A stretch of 16,338 nt of DNA from an uncultured Atopobiaceae bacterium (GTDB taxonomy: Bacteria > Actinomycetota > Coriobacteriia > Coriobacteriales > Atopobiaceae): positions 1-16,338 of the forward strand of contig CAJOKK010000010.1 of NCBI GenBank assembly GCA_905235165.1, written 5' to 3'. The notes under the pieces are model-generated. The model searched no databases. It had not been told where the DNA came from and worked only from the letters and a program-made list of their open reading frames with translations. The position numbers and the translations under genes are program-made. Positions 6,816 to 13,952 of this stretch are shown here, piece after piece (the stretch's first letter is position 1; every line of letters begins with the position of its first letter).

Positions 6816-7844
6816 TTACTCATGATGGTGGCCACAACCACATTCGTGGCCATCCTCATGGTCGTGATGGCCTCCGCAGCCGCAGCCTCCCCCGCAGCCG
6901 CATCCCTGGCCATCATCGTTGCCTTCCAGCACAGACCAGTCGAGACCCGCCGCCGTAGCGGAGGCCTCGTCTTCGTAGAGCAGGGCGAGGGCCTGCGTGC
7001 CCATGCGGGAACCGCCCACCTGGAAGAGCGTATCGTACAGCATGTACCCGGTTTCGGCACCGGGCAACGTGAGCTCGAGATTTTCCGCCTCAACCAGCGC
7101 AAGCGCAAGGTCCTTGCGCAGGTGCTCCACAAGAAAGCCGGGACGGTAGTCACCGACGACCGCACGCGGGGCCAGGCGCTCCAGAGCCGTGGAGCCACCC
7201 ATCCCGCCCGAGACCATGTCGAGCATCTTCTGCTCGTCGATGCCGCTCTGGCGCGCAAGGGCAAGGGCATCGGCCCAACCCACCATGCAAGAGGCAAGCG
7301 AGACCTGATTGCACAGCTTAGCGGCCTGTCCCGCCCCCGGATTGTCAAAGTAGAAGATCTTGCTGGAGAAGGTCTTCAGCAGATCGAGCAAGGGGGCGAC
7401 CTGCTGCTCCTGGGCACCGACGATCAGGGTAAGCGTACCGGCAAGGGCGCCCTCCTCGCCACCGGTCACCGGGCAGTCAAAGGCGTGCTTGTCCATGACC
7501 TCGGCGGCGTCATGCAGCTCACGCGCAAGCTGTGGAGAGCTCGTGGTGAGGTCGATGAGGTAGGCACCCTTGGGCGCCGCCTCCAGGATGCCGTCCGGCC
7601 CCAGATAAACGTCTTCGACATCGCCGGGAAGACCGACCATGGTAAAGACGACATCGGCCTGCTCTGCCGCCTTGGCGGGACTGTCCGCCCAAGCCGCCCC
7701 ACGCTCAAGGAGCCCCTCGGCCTTCTCGCGCGTACGGTTGTAAACCGTCAGCTGATAGCCCGCGTCTAGAATGTGGCCGGCAATGGGTGCCCCCATGATG
7801 CCGGTTCCCACGAACGCGATTCTCTTGATAGTAGATGCGGCCAT
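6816..7844 (-). CDS. 3-hydroxyisobutyrate dehydrogenase-family oxidoreductase with Cys/His-rich tail
   Basis: 342-residue NAD(P)-dependent beta-hydroxyacid dehydrogenase (HIBADH / tartronate semialdehyde reductase family). The Rossmann signature FVGTGIMGAP lies at 11-20, the substrate-binding motif DCPVTGGEEGALAGT at 123-137 and the catalytic Lys176 in GAGQAAKLCNQ. The family normally ends near 290-300. Here about 30 further residues (312-342) hold six Cys in three CxC pairs (315/317, 321/323, 335/337) and seven His, ending GCGHHHE, which looks like a soft-metal binding tail. The ATG at 7844 is preceded by GGAGAGGAG seven bases upstream; the longer open frame to 7907 lacks homology. The substrate cannot be told from the sequence. 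It follows degV by 124 bp. Confidence 0.9.
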   Translation of the reverse strand: MAASTIKRIAFVGTGIMGAPIAGHILDAGYQLTVYNRTREKAEGLLERGAAWADSPAKAAEQADVVFTMVGLPGDVEDVYLGPDGILEAAPKGAYLIDLTTSSPQLARELHDAAEVMDKHAFDCPVTGGEEGALAGTLTLIVGAQEQQVAPLLDLLKTFSSKIFYFDNPGAGQAAKLCNQVSLASCMVGWADALALARQSGIDEQKMLDMVSGGMGGSTALERLAPRAVVGDYRPGFLVEHLRKDLALALVEAENLELTLPGAETGYMLYDTLFQVGGSRMGTQALALLYEDEASATAAGLDWSVLEGNDDGQGCGCGGGCGCGGHHDHEDGHECGCGHHHE

Positions 7845-7898
7845 CACGGCGCTCCTCTCCTTTGGGGCTCGCGCAAGCTCGGCGTACCCTCTGTATGA

Positions 7899-7934
7899 GT
7901 GCGCCACGCCAGGTTCTCACCCAGCGTGGCGCAC
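7899..7934 (-). other. 11-bp-stem hairpin in degV-dehydrogenase gap
   Basis: GTGCGCCACGC (7899-7909) is the exact reverse complement of 7924-7934, with a 14-base loop. It lies 34 bases after the degV stop on the minus strand. No T-run follows (TCATACAG), so it is at best a weak terminator, an RNA stabiliser or an operator for the dehydrogenase gene 55 bp downstream. Confidence 0.5.
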
Positions 7935-7968
7935 GAACTACCCGTATAGCAAGTTCAGCAGCTAAACG

Positions 7969-9036
7969 CTACGCACCACGGACCTTCTTCGCCAGGCGAT
8001 CAGCCAGCGAAGCCTTCTCGCGGCGGTCAGTTGCCCAGAACGTGAAACCTACCATATCCGGCCCCACGTGCGAACCCAAGACCGAAGACACGGAATTCCT
8101 CAGGATAACCACGTCTTCAAGCCCGTCAATCTTGCGAACCTGCTGCTCAAGCCAATCTCCATCAGCATCGGAGTCGGTGGAGACGATGGCCATGAGGCGC
8201 GACGTATCCTGGTCGTAGGTGTCACGGAAGTCCTGCAAGACCGCACGGAGCGCCTTGCGGCGACCGCGATGGGCACCACGCAGGGTGAGCTTGCCGTCGT
8301 CCTCATAGGTGAGCGAGGGCTTGATGTCGAGCATGCTGCCCAGCTGGGCAGCCTTGGGCGGAATGCGTCCGCCTGCAGCCAGGGAATCGAGGTTGTCGAG
8401 CATGAAGTAACCGCGCAGGCTATGGCGGGCCTCCTCGATCCATGCGACCGTCTCTTTGGGAGAGAGACCCTCACTCATCTGGTAGATGGCCTCAAGAACG
8501 AGCAGCTCAATGGCGGCAGACTCGCACAGGGAGTCAATCACATAGAGCTCGAAGTCGGGATAGGTCTCGCGCAGCATCTCTGCCGCACGCTCTGCGTTGT
8601 TGAAGCTCGTCGAGAGCGTGGAGGGAAGGCTCAAGAAGATGGCGGGCTTGCCCTCCTTGGCAGCCTCCTCGAAGGCCTCGAGGTAGCGACCGGGAGTGAT
8701 GGCCGACGTAGAGTAGTGCACCGTTGGGTTCTCCCTCAGGTACTCATAGAACTCGTGCGGGGTCTGAGACTCCCAAAGGTCATCAAGACGCTCCCCCTCG
8801 GGGGTCACGTAGGCGAAGGAGACGAGCTGGATGCCCAGGCGCTTGCGCAGGGCGGGATCGAAGTCGGAGCTCGTGTCGACGATGAAGCGGCAGTCATCAC
8901 GCTCGATGAACGCCTCGATGGCACGCTCGTACTTCTCGCTGAGGGTCACCTTCGCAACAGACGAACCCTCCGAGGCGGTTGCCTCGGAAGACATGGTTCC
9001 AGCGACGTTCTTGTTTGCGTCGTTAGTCAATGCCAT
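7969..9036 (-). CDS. DegV family fatty-acid-binding protein (FakB-like)
   Basis: 355-residue DegV protein. Members bind a fatty acid and present it to the FakA kinase for incorporation into phospholipid. Visible motifs: VDTSSDF (53-59), STSAITPGRYLEAF (109-122), SLPSTLSTSFNNA (136-148, equivalent to the SSxLSGTY loop contacting the carboxylate), VIDSLCES (166-173), LDSLAAGGRIPPKAAQLGSM (216-235) and GSHVGPDMVG (321-330) with the conserved His. About 45 residues precede the domain and are low-complexity Ser/Ala/Glu. The start at 9036 overlaps the hpf stop by 14 bases, with only GCGAGG directly before it; ATG 8994 is an alternative without a better ribosome site. No fakA gene is in view. Lipid binding is inferred from the family. 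Confidence 0.9.
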   Translation of the reverse strand: MALTNDANKNVAGTMSSEATASEGSSVAKVTLSEKYERAIEAFIERDDCRFIVDTSSDFDPALRKRLGIQLVSFAYVTPEGERLDDLWESQTPHEFYEYLRENPTVHYSTSAITPGRYLEAFEEAAKEGKPAIFLSLPSTLSTSFNNAERAAEMLRETYPDFELYVIDSLCESAAIELLVLEAIYQMSEGLSPKETVAWIEEARHSLRGYFMLDNLDSLAAGGRIPPKAAQLGSMLDIKPSLTYEDDGKLTLRGAHRGRRKALRAVLQDFRDTYDQDTSRLMAIVSTDSDADGDWLEQQVRKIDGLEDVVILRNSVSSVLGSHVGPDMVGFTFWATDRREKASLADRLAKKVRGA

Positions 9037-9607
9037 CCTCGCTTTCAAGTTTCGGCTTGATGATGCCGTAGCCACCATTGCGCCTACGGTAAATCACGTT
9101 GATAAGGCCCGTCGTGGCATTCTCGAACACATAGAAGCCATGCCCGATCAGGTCGGTCTGGATAAGGGCCTCTTCTTCGGTCATGGGAACGAGATCGATG
9201 TACTTCTCGCGAACGAGCTGCTCGTCTTCGGGAACGTCCTCGATGAGGTCGGCGAGGTCGTCAACGGACATCGTCGCAGCGGGGCGCGGCGCACGCGTAC
9301 GGCGGTCGAGCACCTTCGTCTTGTACTTACGAATCTGGCGAGTCACCTTGCCGGCGGCCTCGTCAATCGCGGCGTCAATGTCTTCAGCAGAAGACGAGAC
9401 GCGAACCACGCGATCACGCACATACACCGTTACCTCGCAGGAACGGCGATCGGGGTTGGAGGGATTCTTGTCTACGCGCAAAACCACATCTGCAGACATG
9501 GGTTGAATGTCAAACACCTTGAGGGCGTTGCCGATCTTCTCATCAACACGCTCCCGCATCTCGTCGGTTACGCTGAGCTTGCGCCCCGAGATCTTGATGT
9601 CGGCCAT
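9023..9607 (-). CDS. hpf: Long-form ribosome hibernation promoting factor
   Basis: 194-residue protein with the two domains of long HPF/RaiA. The N-terminal S30AE domain (about 1-100: MADIKISGRKLSVTDEMRE, then CEVTVYVRDRVVRV) occupies the 30S mRNA/tRNA channel. The C-terminal dimerisation domain (about 130-185) has VREKYIDLVPMTEEEA and GHGFYVFENATTGLINVIYR plus NGGYGIIKP, used to join 70S ribosomes into inactive 100S pairs. The start ATG at 9607 has GAGGAGG five bases upstream; the in-frame extension to 9703 is not supported. The 159-bp upstream gap separates it from a substrate-binding lipoprotein gene, and its last codons overlap degV, so degV translation is probably coupled. Identification is strong. 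The alternative family name for the gene is raiA (also yfiA). Confidence 0.96.
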   Translation of the reverse strand: MADIKISGRKLSVTDEMRERVDEKIGNALKVFDIQPMSADVVLRVDKNPSNPDRRSCEVTVYVRDRVVRVSSSAEDIDAAIDEAAGKVTRQIRKYKTKVLDRRTRAPRPAATMSVDDLADLIEDVPEDEQLVREKYIDLVPMTEEEALIQTDLIGHGFYVFENATTGLINVIYRRRNGGYGIIKPKLESEDGID

Positions 9608-9766
9608 GCTTGCCTCCTCACTCGTGGTGAATATGAATACGGGCCACTCGTGTGCCCGTGTTACCACCGTGATACCCCCTTGGGAGAAAAATAGTCTCGC
9701 CATCCGTCAAACCCTCGGCAAGATGGGCCACTGGGTAGGCGGGCGGCACTTCTCTCGATAGAGGTC

Positions 9767-10747
9767 TTAGGACAAGATAACAGCGTTTGCCCCCGCCGTC
9801 GACCCGTCGCCCGGCTCATTCGTATCGCCAAGCGTGGGGGTGCTCATCTGCAGGGGAACATTTTCGATGACGTAGCCATCGTTCAGGGAGGGAAGGCCCT
9901 TGACCCACCTCGAGCGAATAATCTCCATATACCCGTCATTGAGGATGGTGGTTGTTGCGCTTTGCATCGCCAGAAGAAGGTTTGACTTGTCTGCCGCAAC
10001 GGCAGCGCCCATCGACACCGGCTCGCCCAAGGTGCCCACGAAGGCAACGCCCGGATGTGCCGTGGCAAGGTAGGCACCGGAATAGGCATCGCACAGGACA
10101 AGGTCAACATCGCCCTTGTCGAGGGCATCAAAGCACTCGTTGAGGTTTTCGTAGGCAGTCTGCTTGAGGTCGAGGCTCGTGTGATTGAGGTCCCCCTGCG
10201 AGACGGAACCTTCCTGCACGCCCACCTTCTTGCCCGTAAGCTCGCTGACAGTTGCCGTGTGGACCTCGCCCTTGGCAAAGAGCGCGACGGCAGACTCATA
10301 GTAGCTGCCCACCATGACCGACGAGCTCAGATGTGAGGCATCGGCATCAAGCACGACGTCGCACAGGCCCTTGGCAAGCGAGGGGTCAACGTCATCCACC
10401 TTGACGAAGGAAACGCGCAGGCCAAGGTTGTCGGCGATAGCCGAGGCGAAGTCGACATCGATTCCGTAGATCTTTCCGGCCTCACCGCTGATGAAGAAGG
10501 GTCCCGAAACGCTCTCGGTCTGGAGACCCACCGTCAGGACGCCCTCTTTTACAAGGTCAGACGACGTCAGCTTTGCGGGGTGCTTGGCCGCCTGCGCGGC
10601 ACGCGCCTCAGAAACCGTAGCACTCGTTTCGCTCAGGGGTGCATAGATGGACGTCAGGGAACAGCCTGACAAGGTAATCATGCTAGCCAAGGCAAGCGAT
10701 GCCGCCAGACTCTTACCAGCCATTCCGTGATACGGCCTTTCAGTCAT
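9767..10747 (-). CDS. Amino-acid-type ABC substrate-binding lipoprotein (orphan)
   Basis: 326-residue extracytoplasmic solute-binding protein of the polar amino acid (SBP family 3) type. Residues 1-29 are a lipoprotein signal with lipobox LSGC (Cys29 becomes the lipidated N-terminus). The mature part shows EGVLTVGLQTES (68-79), GIDVDFASAIADNLGL, LTGKKVGVQEGSVSQ and ALDKGDVDLVLCDAYSGAYL in family order, ending with a Pro/Gly/Ser-rich tail. No permease or ATPase gene is adjacent, so it either serves a distant transporter or is a sensor. The start at 10747 has AAGGAG five bases upstream. It sits directly downstream of the structured RNA region (10792-11056) and upstream of hpf, all on one strand. 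Ligand unknown. Confidence 0.92.
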   Translation of the reverse strand: MTERPYHGMAGKSLAASLALASMITLSGCSLTSIYAPLSETSATVSEARAAQAAKHPAKLTSSDLVKEGVLTVGLQTESVSGPFFISGEAGKIYGIDVDFASAIADNLGLRVSFVKVDDVDPSLAKGLCDVVLDADASHLSSSVMVGSYYESAVALFAKGEVHTATVSELTGKKVGVQEGSVSQGDLNHTSLDLKQTAYENLNECFDALDKGDVDLVLCDAYSGAYLATAHPGVAFVGTLGEPVSMGAAVAADKSNLLLAMQSATTTILNDGYMEIIRSRWVKGLPSLNDGYVIENVPLQMSTPTLGDTNEPGDGSTAGANAVILS

Positions 10748-10791
10748 ACCAACTCCTTTGCACCCCAGCAGGTGCTCCGTCTTCGCTCACG

Positions 10792-11056
10792 CGTCTCTGC
10801 CTCAGCTGACCTGGTCTTTGACCCCACACTCGCGCACTGGGGCGTTTGCTCAGGCGCCACGACGCCCTCACGACTGACCCTCTCGCCCGCGAGGCCCTTT
10901 GCCTCTCATCTAACGGGCGGTGCGACTTACTTCTAGGACGAGCCATGATCGCCGGAGCGCGCACGCCCCTGGCTTACGTGGATCCCTTTGGCCTCGTCTG
11001 CCTTGGACTGAGGTAGCTCGGATGTCTACCCGCAACCACAGACCTGGACAGAGACG
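10792..11056 (-). ncRNA. Putative highly structured RNA between comF and hpf (raiA-motif candidate)
   Basis: This lies in a 432-bp gene-free stretch (10748-11179). Read on the minus strand, the ends form a long-range stem: 11056-11049 (CGTCTCTG) pairs with 10799-10792 (CAGAGACG), extendable by two pairs, then GGTCT (11044-11040) pairs with AGACC (10817-10813). Enclosed hairpins include GACGAG (10998-10993) with CTCGTC (10942-10937); CGCCCG (10919-10914) with CGGGCG (10889-10884), with GAGGC/GCCTC inside it; and GGGCGT (10867-10862) with ACGCCC (10845-10840). A GCACC/GGTGC hairpin (10775-10760) lies just before the ribosome site of the lipoprotein gene. The predicted start from the -10 box coincides with the 5' end of the closing stem. 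The raiA RNA class is known near raiA/hpf genes in Firmicutes and Actinobacteria; membership here is inference. It could also be a cis-acting leader. Confidence 0.6.
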
Positions 11057-11062
11057 TTATAC

Positions 11063-11068
11063 ATTATA
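11063..11068 (-). promoter_or_regulatory. Consensus -10 box for the structured RNA / lipoprotein leader
   Basis: Minus strand TATAAT, a perfect match in a GC-rich genome, with the expected start point around 11056 where the long-range stem begins. The -35 region at 16-18 bp (GGGCGT or neighbours) does not resemble TTGACA, so an activator or another sigma factor may be involved. The rest of 11069-11179 shows nothing gene-like. Confidence 0.6.
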
Positions 11069-11179
11069 CCTTTAGGTAAGTTCTTACGCCCAGCTACGCG
11101 AAGTGCCCATATGCTTGCGAGAAGGACGTGGACCAGACAAGGCGGCATAGGGAGCTGGCGCATGTCCGCAAAGATGCCG

Positions 11180-11971
11180 CTAGGAACAGACGCGGGCAAG
11201 GGCGCAGGCACTCACCGAGGCGGCCCCACGGGCAAGCAGGGCGTCAGCCGCGGCGCACATCGAGGAGCCCGTGGTGATGACATCATCGGCGAGAAGAACG
11301 TTGAGCCCCCTCACGTCGGCAACGACCTCGACGGTGCCCCTCAGGTTTTGCGAACGCTCCTGGCGTCCGAGCGTTCGCTGGTCATGCGCCTCAAGGCGAG
11401 CGAGGGCATCAAGGAGGTCGATACCCATGAGCTGCGAGAGCGAACGCGCGACCAGCTCCATATGGTCGAAGCCGCGCCGCGCATAGGCAGCGGCCGTGGC
11501 GGGAACGAAGCAGAGCACGTCGGTATGGGCCGCATCGAATCTCGGACGGCCGTCAAGGGCGTCCCAAGCACGGGCCTCATCGAGCGACGTCGCCATGGCA
11601 GAGGCGATCACGGGGGCAAGGCGCAGCTCGTGGCCATCCTTGAGACAGGTGACCAAGGCCGCCCCCGTCCCCTTGAAGGGAAGGCTGCAGACGCAGGAAC
11701 GCACGCTCCATGCCGTGGGCGCGGGGCTGTAGCCTCTCTTCAAGGCGTCCTCGTCAGCGTCGCGATTGCGCGAGCGGTCGCACTCCGTGCAGGTAAGCCA
11801 GCCATTGGGGGCACCGCAAACCGGACAGGCCCTTCGCTGCTCGATCCAGTGGAGCTCACGTCGGCAGTCGTCACACAGAAGCGCCCCCGGCAAGTTGCAG
11901 CCAACGCAGCGCGTGGGCCACAGGAGCTCGGCAAGCGCCGAGCGAGCCGTAGAGCCAAAAGGCGCGGCCAT
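11180..11971 (-). CDS. comF: ComF family phosphoribosyltransferase-like protein
   Basis: 263-residue ComF/GntX-type protein. The N-terminal part has eight Cys in four CxxC-type pairs (22/25, 33/36, 49/52, 61/64), expected to hold zinc. The C-terminal part is a type I PRTase fold: VPATAAAYARRGFDHMELVA (156-175), the RTLGRQERSQNLRGT motif (199-213) and the PRPP loop VLLADDVITTGSS (225-237). In competent bacteria ComF helps transformation by linear single-stranded DNA; elsewhere its role is unclear, and no other competence gene is in this window. The ATG comes two bases after the tatD stop, so translation is probably coupled. An AGGGG lies about seven bases upstream. It is the last gene of the rsmA-tatD-comF group before the structured RNA region. 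Confidence 0.93.
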   Translation of the reverse strand: MAAPFGSTARSALAELLWPTRCVGCNLPGALLCDDCRRELHWIEQRRACPVCGAPNGWLTCTECDRSRNRDADEDALKRGYSPAPTAWSVRSCVCSLPFKGTGAALVTCLKDGHELRLAPVIASAMATSLDEARAWDALDGRPRFDAAHTDVLCFVPATAAAYARRGFDHMELVARSLSQLMGIDLLDALARLEAHDQRTLGRQERSQNLRGTVEVVADVRGLNVLLADDVITTGSSMCAAADALLARGAASVSACALARVCS

Positions 11972-11973
11972 GC

Positions 11974-13029
11974 CTATCCCCTATCGAAGAAGGTACAAGC
12001 GTTCTCCCAGAGCGCGCGATAGGTCTCGAGAGGCGTCGAGACCCCAGCCTCGGCACGCGTGTTGGCAAGGCAGGCTGCCGAGAAGACCACCATGGCCGGC
12101 TGGCAGGTGAGACCACGCAAAGGAACGGGTGCCATGTAGGGCGTGTCCGTCTCGCTCAAAAGCAGGTGGGACGGACAGGCAACGGCAGCGGCACGGATGT
12201 CGTCAGAGCGCGAGAAGGTAGCCGCACCGCCAAAAGCCGCATAGCAGCCAAGGCGCGTGAAGGGCTCAAGCACCTCTGGTCCCGAGGTATAGCAGTGCAG
12301 GTCGCAACCCGCCTGGGGAAGGCCCACGCGACCCAGCAACTCAAGGGCAAGGTCATGGCCGGTATAGTGAACCCCGTCCTCCTCGTCGCGTAGATGCAGC
12401 TCAACGGGAAGACCCAACTCGAGCGCACGACGCAGCTGCTCCTCGAAGGCCTCGAGCTGGACCTCACGACCCAGTTCGTTGTAGGGGCCAAAGTCAAGGC
12501 CGATCTCACCCACACCCACGCAGCGTGGGCTGGCGAGCACGGCTTCGAAGGCCTCGTGGGCAGCAGCACCGAAGGCGGCATCGGAGCGCTCGTCGTTGCC
12601 TTGCCCCAGATAGGCTTGGGCCCCATAGGGATGAACACCTGCGAGCACCCATACGTTGTCGAGAAGGTCAGGCAGTCCCTCGAAGCCCGCAATCTCGGGA
12701 ACTTCGAAGCCCCGGAGCTTCGCAGCCGCAAGGAGCTCTCCAGCCTGCTCGATCGTCCGGTCAATCTCTGCCAGGGCAGACGACGCATCATGGGCATCTC
12801 CCACCGGGTCAAGCGGCAAGACCATGAGGCGCACTCCCACGAGCGCGGCGCGAGCCAAGGCCGTGGCTGCGTCGACCTCGCGGCCATGCAGGTGCGTCAG
12901 GTGCGCATGGGTATCCGCAAGCGGGGCAAGGGGTGCGGGCACATCAACGGGGCGCCCCTTCTTGTCGTGGAAGAGGCAACCGTCCTCCCCCAGGAGGCCC
13001 GTCAAGGCAGCATTGACATCCCAGCTCAT
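11974..13029 (-). CDS. tatD: TatD family metal-dependent hydrolase
   Basis: 351-residue amidohydrolase-fold protein of the TatD DNase family. Metal ligands are visible: HAH at 41-43 (motif ADTHAHL), Glu175 in GVGEIGLDF, His212 in VELHLRDEE, His245 in CDLHCYTSG and Asp295 in LSETDTPYM. Typical TatD proteins are about 260 residues and begin at the HxH motif; this one has a 37-residue N-terminal extension and extra sequence around 75-125. The start overlaps the rsmA stop as ATGA (13026-13029), and comF follows two bases after its own stop, so all three are likely one operon. The family cuts DNA/RNA 3' ends or removes D-aminoacyl modifications; the exact substrate is unknown. Confidence 0.93.
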   Translation of the reverse strand: MSWDVNAALTGLLGEDGCLFHDKKGRPVDVPAPLAPLADTHAHLTHLHGREVDAATALARAALVGVRLMVLPLDPVGDAHDASSALAEIDRTIEQAGELLAAAKLRGFEVPEIAGFEGLPDLLDNVWVLAGVHPYGAQAYLGQGNDERSDAAFGAAAHEAFEAVLASPRCVGVGEIGLDFGPYNELGREVQLEAFEEQLRRALELGLPVELHLRDEEDGVHYTGHDLALELLGRVGLPQAGCDLHCYTSGPEVLEPFTRLGCYAAFGGAATFSRSDDIRAAAVACPSHLLLSETDTPYMAPVPLRGLTCQPAMVVFSAACLANTRAEAGVSTPLETYRALWENACTFFDRG

Positions 13030-13862
13030 GCGGACTCCTCCCCAAGGGCACGCGCAAGCGAGACGAACTGCTCAACATCGAGCGTCTCGGCACGGCAGCT
13101 GGGCGAGATGCCCGTCTGCTCGAAGGCGGCATCAAGCAGCGCCTTGTCGAAGCCCTTGGCAGCCATGGAGTTGCGAATGGTCTTCCGACGCTGCGCAAAG
13201 GCGGCGTCGATGACGGCGGGCGTATTCGCGGGCGCGTCTTCGATCGGTGCGCGCTCGATGCGCACCACGGCGGAATCCACGTGTGGCGGCGGCATGAAGT
13301 TGCCCGGCCCCACCTCGAAGCGACCGGTCACACGACCATACAGGGCGAGCTTGGCCGTGTAGGCACCGTAGGCCTTGGTTCCCGGATGGGCGGCGATGCG
13401 GTCAGCCACCTCTGCCTGCACCATCACCACGGCCTCGCGCACGCTCGGCAGGCTCTGGAAGACACCGAGGATGAGCGTGGCTGCCACCTGGTAGGGAAGG
13501 TTCGAGACGAAGGCAGTCGGCGCCTCGGGAAGGTGGTCGGGAATGACCTTGAGCGCGTCGCCCATGACGAGCTCGAAGCGGCCCGTTGGCACGCAGGTCT
13601 CGCCCAACACGGCCTCAAGCTCGCGATCGGCCTCCACGGCGACGACTTTGCCTGCGGCATCGAGCAGGGCCACAGACAGAGTGCCGATGCCTGGCCCAAC
13701 CTCAAGCACCACGTCCTGCTCGCTCAGGTCGGCCAGACGGATGATCTTGCCGATGACGTCATCGTTTATCAGGAAGTTCTGGCCCAGTCGGTGCTTCGTG
13801 GCCATGCCGAAGCGCTCCAGCACCTCACGGGTGGCACGAACGTTGGCAAGATGCGAGTACAT
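13026..13862 (-). CDS. rsmA: 16S rRNA (A1518/A1519-N6) dimethyltransferase
   Basis: 278-residue KsgA/RsmA enzyme that dimethylates two adjacent adenines in helix 45 of 16S rRNA using SAM, late in 30S assembly. Motifs in order: HRLGQNFL (24-31), VVLEVGPGIGTLS (SAM site, 51-63), VAVEADRELEAVL, MGDALKV (100-106), catalytic FVSNLPYQVA (118-127, the NLPY motif), then FMPPPHVDSAVV and AAFAQRRKTIRNSMA in the C-terminal rRNA-binding part. The start at 13862 has GGGAGG five bases upstream. The stop overlaps the tatD start. The metG terminator hairpin lies just upstream, so this operon probably has its own start site between the two. Confidence 0.97.
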   Translation of the reverse strand: MYSHLANVRATREVLERFGMATKHRLGQNFLINDDVIGKIIRLADLSEQDVVLEVGPGIGTLSVALLDAAGKVVAVEADRELEAVLGETCVPTGRFELVMGDALKVIPDHLPEAPTAFVSNLPYQVAATLILGVFQSLPSVREAVVMVQAEVADRIAAHPGTKAYGAYTAKLALYGRVTGRFEVGPGNFMPPPHVDSAVVRIERAPIEDAPANTPAVIDAAFAQRRKTIRNSMAAKGFDKALLDAAFEQTGISPSCRAETLDVEQFVSLARALGEESA

Positions 13863-13893
13863 GGCCGCCTCCCTCGCAGCTACGTAGCTATCG

Positions 13894-13936
13894 AAAAGGG
13901 AGCACCCCTCAGGGCCAAAGGCCCAGGGATGCTCCC
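13894..13936 (-). terminator. Intrinsic terminator after metG
   Basis: A long GC hairpin (stem arms 13936-13917 and about 13914-13898, with GGGAGCA/TGCTCCC outer and GGGCC/GGCCC inner pairs) is followed on the minus strand by TTTTC. It lies 17 bases after the metG stop. The 12-bp perfect palindrome AGCTACGTAGCT (13878-13889) sits between it and the rsmA ribosome site. Confidence 0.8.
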
Positions 13937-13952
13937 CGTTGTTACTCAGTGA

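Noticed and set aside
5473..9060. Several long plus-strand open frames (5473-6273, 6762-7769, 8068-9060)
   Set aside because: All are antisense to genes with recognised domains (HEAT-like/NYN, dehydrogenase, DegV) and show no family signature.
10748..11179. Known metabolite riboswitch or RNase P RNA upstream of the lipoprotein
   Set aside because: I looked for the conserved cores of glycine, lysine, SAM, cobalamin, TPP and c-di-AMP switches and for the RNase P signature and did not find them; a raiA-type RNA remains only a hypothesis.
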